Shown: positions 35,424-41,744 of the stretch, piece by piece
How positions within the stretch are numbered: position 1 is the stretch's first letter
How the letters are laid out: every line of letters starts with the position of its first letter
Origin: JBMNQI01 sp050944055
GTDB lineage: Bacteria > Bacillota > Clostridia > Oscillospirales > Oscillospiraceae
Assembly: GCA_050944055.1 (NCBI GenBank)
Contig: JBMNQI010000007.1
Span: forward strand, 1 to 52,656
DNA length: 52,656 nucleotides
Reading direction: 5' to 3'
Position numbers and translations under genes: made by a program
Notes under the pieces: generated by a model
Databases searched by the model: none
Told to the model about the DNA's origin: nothing
What the model saw: the letters and a program-made list of their open reading frames with translations, nothing else

Positions 35424-35441
35424 TTCGGCCAAAATTCACAG

Positions 35442-35470
35442 TTGACAAAGAACGCGGCGGAACATATAAT
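35442..35470 (+). promoter_or_regulatory. Sigma-A promoter of guaB
   Basis: -35 TTGACA (35442-35447), 17-base spacer, -10 TATAAT (35465-35470). Both hexamers match the consensus fully, as expected for a strongly expressed housekeeping gene. The GTG start lies 40 bases downstream. Confidence 0.88.
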
Positions 35471-35510
35471 TCATCTAATATTTTGATATGTACTGACTGG
35501 AGATGGTATT

Positions 35511-36986
35511 GTGGTAAACATTGTGTATTCCGAGAAATTCCTCAAGGAGGGACTCACGTTTGACGACGTGCTGCTCATACCGGCTAAAAGCGGCGTCCTT
35601 CCCTCGGATGTGAACCTCGCCACACGTCTTACCAATAAGATAAGCCTGAATATCCCACTTGTCAGTGCCGCCATGGATACGGTGACGGAATCTCGTATGG
35701 CTATAGCCGTCGCACGTGAGGGCGGCATTGGAATTATTCACAAGAATATGAGCATAGAAGAGCAGGCGGAGCAGATTGACAGGGTCAAGCGTTCCGAAAA
35801 CGGCGTCATAACAGACCCGTTTTTCCTCTCTCCGGACCACACCATAGCCGACGCGGACGAGCTGTGCGCGAAATACAGGATTTCCGGCGTTCCCATATGC
35901 AACAAGGACGGGAAGCTCGTCGGCATCATCACAAACCGCGATATGAAATTTGAGGAGGATTTCTCCAAAAAGATCGGCGAAGTCATGACTAAGGACAATC
36001 TTGTCACAGCCCGCGAAGGCACGACTCTTCAGGAGGCCAAGGCAATACTCGGGCGGCACAAGATTGAAAAGCTCCCTATAGTGGACGAAAACTTCCGCCT
36101 CAAAGGACTTATTACGATAAAGGATATTGAAAAGGCCGTCATGTACCCCAATTCCGCGCGCGACGCGCAGGGACGCCTGCTTGTGGGCGGCGCCATAGGA
36201 GTCACCTCGGACGTGCTCGAGCGCGCCGGGAAACTGCTTGAGGCCTCTGCGGACGTCCTGGTCCTCGACTCGGCCCACGGGCACTCGCAGAATATACTTG
36301 ACTGCATTAAGCGGATTAAGGACGCCTATCCCGACTGCCAGCTCATAGCCGGCAACGTCGCGACGGCGGAGGGTACGCGCGCGCTCGTTGAGGCCGGCGC
36401 GGACTGCGTCAAGGTCGGCATCGGCCCGGGCTCCATATGCACGACGCGCGTCGTATGCGGTATCGGCGTACCTCAGATAACCGCTATCTACGACGCCGCT
36501 TGCGCCGCCCAGGAATACAACATCCCGATCATAGCGGACGGCGGCATCAAGTATTCAGGCGATATTACAAAGGCCATAGCCGCCGGCGCGGACTGCGTTA
36601 TGATAGGCTCCCTGCTTGCCGGGTGCGAGGAGAGCCCGGGAGAGACGGAAGTATACCAGGGCCGCAAGTTCAAGGTCTACCGCGGCATGGGCAGCCTCGC
36701 CGCGATGAGCAGCGGCAGCCGCGACCGCTATTTCCAGCAGGACAGCAAGAAGCTTGTCCCCGAGGGCGTCGAAGGCCGCGTCCCGTACAAGGGCAGCGCC
36801 GGCGAGAGCATCTTCCAGCTCATCGGAGGACTCCGCTCCGGAATGGGCTACTGCGGGGCAAAGGATATTCCTGCGCTCCAGAAGGATTCAAGGTTTATGC
36901 GCATAACCAACGCCGGTTTGAAGGAGAGCCATCCGCACGACATATATATAACCAAGGAAGCTCCGAACTACACGATGAATCCGTAA
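35511..36986 (+). CDS. guaB: IMP dehydrogenase
   Basis: GuaB oxidises IMP to XMP, the committed step of guanine nucleotide synthesis. The 491-aa product has a TIM barrel interrupted by two CBS domains at about residues 95-210 (YRISGVPICNKDGKLVGI; IEKLPIVDENFRLKGLITI). The catalytic loop is KVGIGPGSICTTRVV with the active-site cysteine at residue 310. The IMP/NAD sites continue with IIADGGIKYSGDI and GCEESPGETEVYQGRKFK. The start is GTG 35511 with GGAG upstream. The gene has its own strong promoter and a terminator, so it is probably monocistronic. Confidence 0.99.
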   Translation: MVNIVYSEKFLKEGLTFDDVLLIPAKSGVLPSDVNLATRLTNKISLNIPLVSAAMDTVTESRMAIAVAREGGIGIIHKNMSIEEQAEQIDRVKRSENGVITDPFFLSPDHTIADADELCAKYRISGVPICNKDGKLVGIITNRDMKFEEDFSKKIGEVMTKDNLVTAREGTTLQEAKAILGRHKIEKLPIVDENFRLKGLITIKDIEKAVMYPNSARDAQGRLLVGGAIGVTSDVLERAGKLLEASADVLVLDSAHGHSQNILDCIKRIKDAYPDCQLIAGNVATAEGTRALVEAGADCVKVGIGPGSICTTRVVCGIGVPQITAIYDAACAAQEYNIPIIADGGIKYSGDITKAIAAGADCVMIGSLLAGCEESPGETEVYQGRKFKVYRGMGSLAAMSSGSRDRYFQQDSKKLVPEGVEGRVPYKGSAGESIFQLIGGLRSGMGYCGAKDIPALQKDSRFMRITNAGLKESHPHDIYITKEAPNYTMNP

Positions 36987-36993
36987 AATAAGC

Positions 36994-37037
36994 CGGCCGC
37001 ATACCGTCCCTTCCGGGCGGCCTGCGGCCGATTGTTT
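36994..37037 (+). terminator. Probable terminator of guaB
   Basis: Arms CGGCCGCA (36994-37001) and TGCGGCCG (37023-37030), with further GC pairing inside, then ATTGTTT. It lies just after the guaB stop. Confidence 0.6.
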
Positions 37038-37074
37038 AAATAACGGCTGTATAATGGCGATATGGAGGCAGTAT

Positions 37075-37788
37075 ATGGGCTCTATAGAAACTCTTAAAAA
37101 CTGGGTCGACCAAAGCGACAACATAGTATTCTTCGGCGGAGCCGGCGTTTCGACCGAGAGCGGTATAAAGGATTTCCGCAGCGTCGACGGGCTTTATAAC
37201 GAGAAATACAAATACCCGCCGGAGACGATTCTTTCGCACAGTTTTTTTATGCAAAACCCGGAGGAATACTATAGGTTCCACCACGAAAAGCTGGACATAC
37301 GCGGCTGCAAACCCAACGCGGCGCATATAAAGCTCGCTGAATGGGAGAAGGCGGGCAAGCTCAGGGCCGTTATTACCCAGAATATAGACGGCCTGCACCA
37401 GATGGCCGGGAGCAAAAACGTGCTGGAGCTGCACGGCTCGACAAGCCGCAACTACTGCATTAAATGCGGCAGGACGTACTCAAGCGATTTTGTCAACGAC
37501 GCGCCCGGGGTGCCGTATTGCGACTGCGGCGGCATAGTAAGGCCGGACGTGGTGCTCTATGAGGAGCAGCTCGACACCGACGTGCTTGATAAGTCGGTGA
37601 AATACATCTCAAGAGCCGACGTGCTGATAGTCGGCGGCACCTCGCTTGTAGTTTATCCGGCCGCCGGCCTGATAAATTATTACCGCGGCGACAAGCTCGT
37701 GCTCATAAACCGCGACGCCACGCCCTACGATTCCCACGCGAACCTCGTAATACATGACAGCATAGGAAAGGTATTGGGAAGCTTATAA
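37075..37788 (+). CDS. cobB: NAD-dependent protein deacylase (sirtuin)
   Basis: The 237-aa protein is a Sir2-family enzyme that removes acyl groups from lysine using NAD. Motifs are FFGGAGVSTESGIKDFR (NAD site, near residue 20), ITQNIDGLHQMAG with catalytic histidine later in VLELHGS, and GGTSLVVYPAAGLINY. The zinc ribbon has two cysteine pairs (CIKCGRTY; CDCGGIVRPDVVLYEE). A YRFHH stretch near residue 65 resembles the Tyr/Arg deacylase motif seen in desuccinylating sirtuins but is not exact. ATG 37075 has GGAGG 6 bases upstream. The gene is transcribed alone between guaB and a strong terminator. Confidence 0.95.
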   Translation: MGSIETLKNWVDQSDNIVFFGGAGVSTESGIKDFRSVDGLYNEKYKYPPETILSHSFFMQNPEEYYRFHHEKLDIRGCKPNAAHIKLAEWEKAGKLRAVITQNIDGLHQMAGSKNVLELHGSTSRNYCIKCGRTYSSDFVNDAPGVPYCDCGGIVRPDVVLYEEQLDTDVLDKSVKYISRADVLIVGGTSLVVYPAAGLINYYRGDKLVLINRDATPYDSHANLVIHDSIGKVLGSL

Positions 37789-37831
37789 TAAGCGGGCAGC
37801 GAATCGCAGTATTTTCATGACAGGCGAAAGA

Positions 37832-37876
37832 ATGCTCCCTTCGGAAGACAGCTCCGAAGGGAGCATCCGGCTTTTT
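37832..37876. terminator. Terminator between cobB and tcdA
   Basis: Perfect 14-bp stem ATGCTCCCTTCGGA (37832-37845) with its complement (37853-37866), 7-base loop, then CCGGCTTTTT on the plus strand. It ends cobB transcription; the opposite gene also stops here (37881). Confidence 0.85.
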
Positions 37877-37880
37877 ACGT

Positions 37881-38591
37881 TCAAATACCCGCCAGACTTT
37901 TCACGACTTCGCCGGCCAGCAGCAGGCCGGCGCTCGCGGGGACCCACGGCAGGCTGGCGGGCACCGATCTGCGGCCCGGAGGCGGCTCGTCGTATATGAC
38001 CGGCTTTATGGCTTTTTCCGGGCTGTAGACGACGAGGTGGTGCTCTATTCCCCGGCGTCGCAGCTCCCTGCGCATGACGCGCGCAAAAGGGCAGTTCTGC
38101 GTCAGCGTGATATCGGTAACGCGGAAAAGCGACGCGTCTTTTTTATTGCCCGTCCCCAGTGCGGATATTATGGGTATATTGCGCTCCATCGCCGAAGCGA
38201 TAAGCTCTGTCTTGCAGGATACAAGGTCTATGGCGTCTACTATATAGTCATATCTTTCTTCAAAAAAGGCTTCGTGCGTATCCGCGCTGTAATAGAGCCT
38301 TTTGGCCGTCACAACAAGCTCCGGGTCTATGTCCCTCGCCCGTTCGGCCATTACCTCGGCCTTTGAGCGCCCGAGCGTCGAAGACAGGGCGCAGATCTGG
38401 CGGTTAATATTCGTAAGGCTCACCTCGTCGTGATCCACGAGCGTCAGCGCGCCCAGGCCCGACCGCGCCAGGGCCTCAGCCGCATAGCTTCCGACTCCCC
38501 CGAGGCCCACAACCGCCACATGCGCCTTCCTCAGGCGCGCCGCAACCTCTTCCCCGTAATACATTATACTGCGCTTAAACCGTTCATCCAT
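37881..38591 (-). CDS. tcdA: tRNA threonylcarbamoyladenosine dehydratase
   Basis: TcdA is an E1-like ATP-dependent enzyme that cyclises t6A37 of tRNA to ct6A. The 236-aa product has the nucleotide-binding motif VAVVGLGGVGSYAAEALARSG near residue 23 and the E1-like DHDEVSLTNINRQ near residue 50. The DAIDLVSCKTELI stretch follows, and the C-terminal SLPWVPASAGLLLAGEVV segment near residue 210 is typical. ATG 38591 follows GGGAGGT; the longer frame upstream is unsupported. No obvious partner gene (csdE/csdL) lies nearby. Members are often annotated YgdL or as a ThiF/HesA-family protein. Confidence 0.93.
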   Translation of the reverse strand: MDERFKRSIMYYGEEVAARLRKAHVAVVGLGGVGSYAAEALARSGLGALTLVDHDEVSLTNINRQICALSSTLGRSKAEVMAERARDIDPELVVTAKRLYYSADTHEAFFEERYDYIVDAIDLVSCKTELIASAMERNIPIISALGTGNKKDASLFRVTDITLTQNCPFARVMRRELRRRGIEHHLVVYSPEKAIKPVIYDEPPPGRRSVPASLPWVPASAGLLLAGEVVKSLAGI

Positions 38592-38637
38592 GAGCTTACC
38601 TCCCGCAAAGCCGGTTGTCTGTTTTTCCTGACATATG

Positions 38638-38682
38638 AAAGAAATTCCGGAAACCGCGTTCATCATGACCGATTTCCGGAAT
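38638..38682 (-). terminator. Terminator of the foldase gene
   Basis: Minus strand: arms ATTCCGGAAA (38682-38673) and TTTCCGGAAT (38653-38644), with loop-internal pairing, followed by TTCTTTC. It lies 58 bases after the foldase stop at 38741. Confidence 0.65.
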
Positions 38683-38740
38683 CTGTTCAATTAGCCTGCA
38701 TAAATCGTCATGCTTTTTGTCTCGGCGCAAAGCTTCGCCT

Positions 38741-40354
38741 TCAGATGGACGAGCTTTCCGAGGGCTTCATCGCGTAGTGCATTCCGAACTTTTTCTCTTT
38801 CAGCTTATAGTTTGCCGAGACGGATTCAAACCAGGAATCGTAGTCGTTGGCGCGCAGTGTGTTCGTTACCTGTGCCTTCCAGCGCGGGAGGTTAAATCCC
38901 ACGAAGTATACAAGGCGCATGCCTCTTTCCGTCTCGAAAACCTCATAGTCCCCCGGCTTCCGGGCAGGGTTGAACAGCCAGTCCTCTATAGCCGGATCTG
39001 CCTGCGATTTCGTTGCCTGCTCGACAAGCCCGCCGCTGGCATAGGCATCCGAATCGTCGGAATCCGTCGCCGCGAGCTTGGCGAACTCTTCCTCGTCGCC
39101 TCCGTTACTCTGCCATTTGGCGACTAAGCTTTCAATATCGCTCTGAGCCTTGACCCAGGCGGCGTCCACATATTCATCATAGGGCTGCGCGTCCGGGTTG
39201 TCGGCGTTATTCTCATTATAGGCGTCCTCGTCGTCGACAGTGACGGCGGAGAGTATGCTGCGGTAGTCCACCGTGTTGTATTCGGCGCGCTCGCGGCTTA
39301 TGAACTCGACGACAAAATAGCCGGTGTAGGATTGACTGGGGTCGCCTTCAACATAGGTTACGTCTCCGGGCCTGCGGGCGTCGTCAAATACCCAGTCGCG
39401 GAAAGCTTCCAGGGTAGATTCGTAAGTCGCCTCGCGCTTGAGGCTCTCGTTCTCGTCCTCTTCATAGCGTTCGCGGGAGATGTCCATGGCGTATTCCACG
39501 CAGAGGTCGGAAAACTTCTCGCCCTTTCCGAGTCGGTCGACAAATTCCTTCGCGTCGTTGAGCGCGTCCTCCATGGCCTTATCCTCGTCCTCGTCCTTCC
39601 CGGCAATTCCGGAAACAAAGAAATACCTGTAATCAGCGACATCCACGGTCTTCCGGTTTTCGTTATAATAGGCCTCAAGCTGATCGTCGGTATAGGTAAA
39701 GCTGTCTTGCTTGTATTTCCGGAAGGAGTCGGCAAGCGTCGAACGTATCACATTGCGGCGGTAAACCTCCTGCGTAACGCCGTTGCCGAACTGCTTCTCG
39801 TAATAATCGTCGACATCCATGCCCATGTTTGAGGCGTAGCTGTCAAGCTGGGCGAAGTACTCGTCAATCTTCGCCGCTTCCTCGTCTGAGAGCTTATAGC
39901 CCTCTTTTTCAGCCTCGGCGGCCAGTATTCCTATCTCCTCTATCTGTTCGATAGCAAAGCCTCTTATCAGGTCGCCCCATGTCTGTGTGCTGTCATAGGG
40001 TTGATTCAGAAAATCGTCTGTATTAACGCCGAGGTAGGATAAATACTCGCCGTAGTTCTGCTTATATTGGGCCGCAAACGAGTTAAAGTAATAATTAAAA
40101 TCAGCCGCGGAAAACTTCTCGCTTCCTACCTCAACGGCGGTCGCTTCCTTGAGAAGACGGCCCGTAAAAAACGGGATAGCGTCGTTATAGACGCAGAGAG
40201 CGGCAATGAAGACAACCAGTATTGCGGATATTACGGCTATGCTCCGGTTCCTTCTCTTTTTCGCTTTCAGCTCTTCTTTTTTTCGGAGCTGCTCCTTGCT
40301 TATGCCTAATTCAGCTTCTTCCTTGCGTTTTTTCTTTTCCCTTGAGGCGCTCAT
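38741..40354 (-). CDS. Membrane-anchored parvulin-type peptidyl-prolyl isomerase (foldase)
   Basis: The 537-aa product is a PrsA/SurA-like extracytoplasmic chaperone. Residues 1-35 are very basic with a coiled-coil look (KEQLRKKEELKAKKRRNR). One membrane helix follows (SIAVISAILVVFIAALCVY, about 37-56), with no lipobox, so it is anchored by a transmembrane segment rather than a lipid. A SurA-N-like helical domain spans about 65-210. Two parvulin-like regions follow: a diverged one near 225-345 and a better one near 415-500 (EEEFAKLAATDSDDSDAYASGG; WLFNPARKPGD). ATG 40354 is chosen from a GAGAGGG site. It is transcribed from its own promoter. Substrates are unknown. Confidence 0.82.
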   Translation of the reverse strand: MSASREKKKRKEEAELGISKEQLRKKEELKAKKRRNRSIAVISAILVVFIAALCVYNDAIPFFTGRLLKEATAVEVGSEKFSAADFNYYFNSFAAQYKQNYGEYLSYLGVNTDDFLNQPYDSTQTWGDLIRGFAIEQIEEIGILAAEAEKEGYKLSDEEAAKIDEYFAQLDSYASNMGMDVDDYYEKQFGNGVTQEVYRRNVIRSTLADSFRKYKQDSFTYTDDQLEAYYNENRKTVDVADYRYFFVSGIAGKDEDEDKAMEDALNDAKEFVDRLGKGEKFSDLCVEYAMDISRERYEEDENESLKREATYESTLEAFRDWVFDDARRPGDVTYVEGDPSQSYTGYFVVEFISRERAEYNTVDYRSILSAVTVDDEDAYNENNADNPDAQPYDEYVDAAWVKAQSDIESLVAKWQSNGGDEEEFAKLAATDSDDSDAYASGGLVEQATKSQADPAIEDWLFNPARKPGDYEVFETERGMRLVYFVGFNLPRWKAQVTNTLRANDYDSWFESVSANYKLKEKKFGMHYAMKPSESSSI

Positions 40355-40411
40355 AGTATTCAACCCTCTCTGTCGTATACACATGCAAATCTTAAGCGTG
40401 ACTGAAATGAT

Positions 40412-40440
40412 ATTATAGCCCATCATCCGGCAATCTGCAA
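40412..40440 (-). promoter_or_regulatory. Sigma-A promoter of the foldase gene
   Basis: Minus strand: -35 TTGCAG (40435-40440), 17-base spacer, -10 TATAAT (40412-40417). About 58 bases upstream of ATG 40354. Confidence 0.7.
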
Positions 40441-40463
40441 GCTATATACTTATTCCTTGCGCA

Positions 40464-40496
40464 ATTATTTACATTTTGTTCGAAAATGTAAATAAT
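40464..40496 (+). promoter_or_regulatory. Perfect palindrome that reads as a promoter
   Basis: Two 14-base arms (40464-40477, 40483-40496) are perfect complements around GTTCG. Read on the plus strand it gives -35 TTTACA (40468-40473), 17 bases, -10 AATAAT (40491-40496), and transcription would start near 40503. By symmetry the same hexamers occur on the minus strand. It is AT-rich with no U-tract, so it is not a usual terminator. Confidence 0.5.
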
Positions 40497-40502
40497 CCCC
40501 GC

Positions 40503-40680
40503 GATGGCCGTGTGAGCCTGTTTATAACCTGCACCGAAGGGCAGGTGGGTCGCCTACCGGCCGCTGCTCTGCTTCCAACGTCCGCCCGGGCTGTTGTGCA
40601 GCCTGGGCGGGAGGCCTGCAATACACGGCCGGAAAACGGCGTCCCTTATAAGTGTTGTGGGTTTAAATAGGCCCATCACG
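40503..40680 (+). ncRNA. ssrS: Possible 6S RNA
   Basis: The gap 40427-40773 holds no convincing ORF but a strongly structured plus-strand segment. GGCCGTGT (40506-40513) pairs with ACACGGCC (near 40633), closing about 130 bases. Inside are a short hairpin (CCTGC/GCAGG near 40530-40550) and a long apical stem (CCGCCC...GGGCTG with CAGCC...GGGCGG near 40580-40615). A closing stem, large internal bubble and long apical stem are the 6S RNA layout, and 6S RNA sequesters sigma-A polymerase. I see no SRP RNA, RNase P or tmRNA signature motifs. The ends are estimates and the call rests on shape and context, not on a remembered alignment. Confidence 0.45.
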
Positions 40681-40773
40681 CACCCCGCAGGGATAGCGCG
40701 ACTATTATGTTGTCAGGGCTATATTATCACGTCAGGCCGAACGTTGCAATAGCGTGGAGCATGTCAGATACTG

Positions 40774-41094
40774 TTAATCTTCGCCGCCCTCTCCGTCCTC
40801 TTCGTCGTCGAAAAGCCGTTCCATGAATTTTTCGTAAACGTATTCAGCCTCCTCGTCCGAATCGAGCGTGGCAAGCATCTCTTCCCCGTCTTCCTCTACC
40901 ACCTTGAGCAGGATAAGCCCGTATTCGTCGTCCTCGATTTCCTTGGATTCCTTGTCTTCTCCCAGCGGCTCCGCCGGAAGAAACGCCATATATGTCTCGC
41001 TGCCGAGCTCGATAGTGTCGACATGCTCGAGCTCAAATTCTTTGCCTTCCTCATCAATCAATGTTATATAGTCGCTGCCGTATTCGTCGCGCAT
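40774..41094 (-). CDS. DUF1292 family protein
   Basis: The 106-aa acidic protein matches DUF1292 (YrzB-like): DYITLIDEEGKEFELEHVDTI at the start, then YMAFLPAEPL, DDEYGLILLKVVEEDGEEML and a tail YVYEKFMERLFDDEEDGE. The family is widespread in Firmicutes and has no known function. I start it at ATG 41094, where family homology begins and AAGGATGGG lies upstream; an in-frame ATG at 41115 is also possible. It stands alone, between the possible 6S RNA and the BofC-C-like gene. Confidence 0.85.
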   Translation of the reverse strand: MRDEYGSDYITLIDEEGKEFELEHVDTIELGSETYMAFLPAEPLGEDKESKEIEDDEYGLILLKVVEEDGEEMLATLDSDEEAEYVYEKFMERLFDDEEDGEGGED

Positions 41095-41249
41095 AGGGAA
41101 TCCCATCCTTTTCATTGAGCCGAGAGAGGCCTGCCCGGCCGTCCGCGGCCTTTTTATATTGCACCGTATACCGGCGCCCGGCTTTGCCGAAAACGCCCGC
41201 CGCTTACAGTAGCTGTATTTTACAATAACACCCGGGAAAAAGCAATCTA

Positions 41250-41495
41250 TTACCAGTCGAAATCTTCCAGCAGCTCAGCCGCTTCAGCCGCGCTGCCCGC
41301 CCGAATCCCCCGCCTCAGGGCCGCCCGGTCGTTTGCCGGCAGGCTGTCCGTCCGTATATCGGTTATAAACGCTCTCCCGCCTGCCGAGTCCTCACGCACG
41401 ACGACAAGCCCATTCTCCTCGCCGACAATAAAGCCCAGGGCGGAGAGTAAGACCATAAAAAGAACCGTATGCCTTTTTAAAAAATCAATCTTCAT
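41250..41495 (-). CDS. Small membrane-anchored BofC C-terminal-like protein
   Basis: The 81-aa product has one N-terminal membrane helix (HTVLFMVLLSALGFIVG, about residues 8-25). A short outer domain follows (GLVVVRED, then FITDIRTDSLPANDRAALRRG, ending AELLEDFDW). This TDI-x-Lp-x-DR-x-L-x-G ... LLEDF pattern resembles the BofC C-terminal domain of spore formers, where BofC delays the SpoIVB-dependent sigma-K checkpoint. A real BofC is roughly twice as long, so this is a domain-only relative. The start is uncertain: ATG 41495 has a distant GGAAGGGA; a TTG at 41525 gives 10 more residues. The family match is from memory and needs a profile search. Confidence 0.6.
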   Translation of the reverse strand: MKIDFLKRHTVLFMVLLSALGFIVGEENGLVVVREDSAGGRAFITDIRTDSLPANDRAALRRGIRAGSAAEAAELLEDFDW

Positions 41496-41647
41496 ATTAT
41501 GAGAGTATTCCCTTCCCAAGGCCAAAAAATATATCTTAATCTGCGCCGCTTATATTTTACAAACGCCGATGCGCTGAATAATATTCCTGCGGCCCCCTCT
41601 TTGTTCCGTTTTGTTTAAAATATTTACTGTTTTTTTCCCGATAACTA

Positions 41648-41656
41648 TGCTATAAT
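41648..41656 (+). promoter_or_regulatory. Extended -10 promoter of the PBP gene
   Basis: TGCTATAAT at 41648-41656 is a TGn-extended -10; no good -35 hexamer lies upstream. The start would be near 41663, leaving a leader of about 82 bases. Confidence 0.55.
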
Positions 41657-41673
41657 ACTCTGAACTGATGCCC

Positions 41674-41732
41674 GCTGCAGTGACCGCAGCTTTTACAGGC
41701 GGCAATAAACATTGCTGACGCCGCCTTCTTTT
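41674..41732 (+). promoter_or_regulatory. Two leader hairpins upstream of the PBP gene, the second terminator-like
   Basis: Hairpin 1: GCTGC (41674-41678) / GCAGC (41686-41690), followed by TTTT. Hairpin 2: GGCGGC (41698-41703) / GCCGCC (41720-41725), with GCAAT/ATTGC nested inside, followed by TTCTTTT (41726-41732). The GGAGG ribosome binding site starts 3 bases later. This could be an attenuator, or simply stem structures in the leader. Confidence 0.4.
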
Positions 41733-41744
41733 CGGAGGAAATAA

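Noticed and set aside
40464..40496. AT-rich palindrome as a transcription terminator
   Set aside because: It has no GC-rich stem and no U-tract on either strand; promoter-like hexamers fit better.
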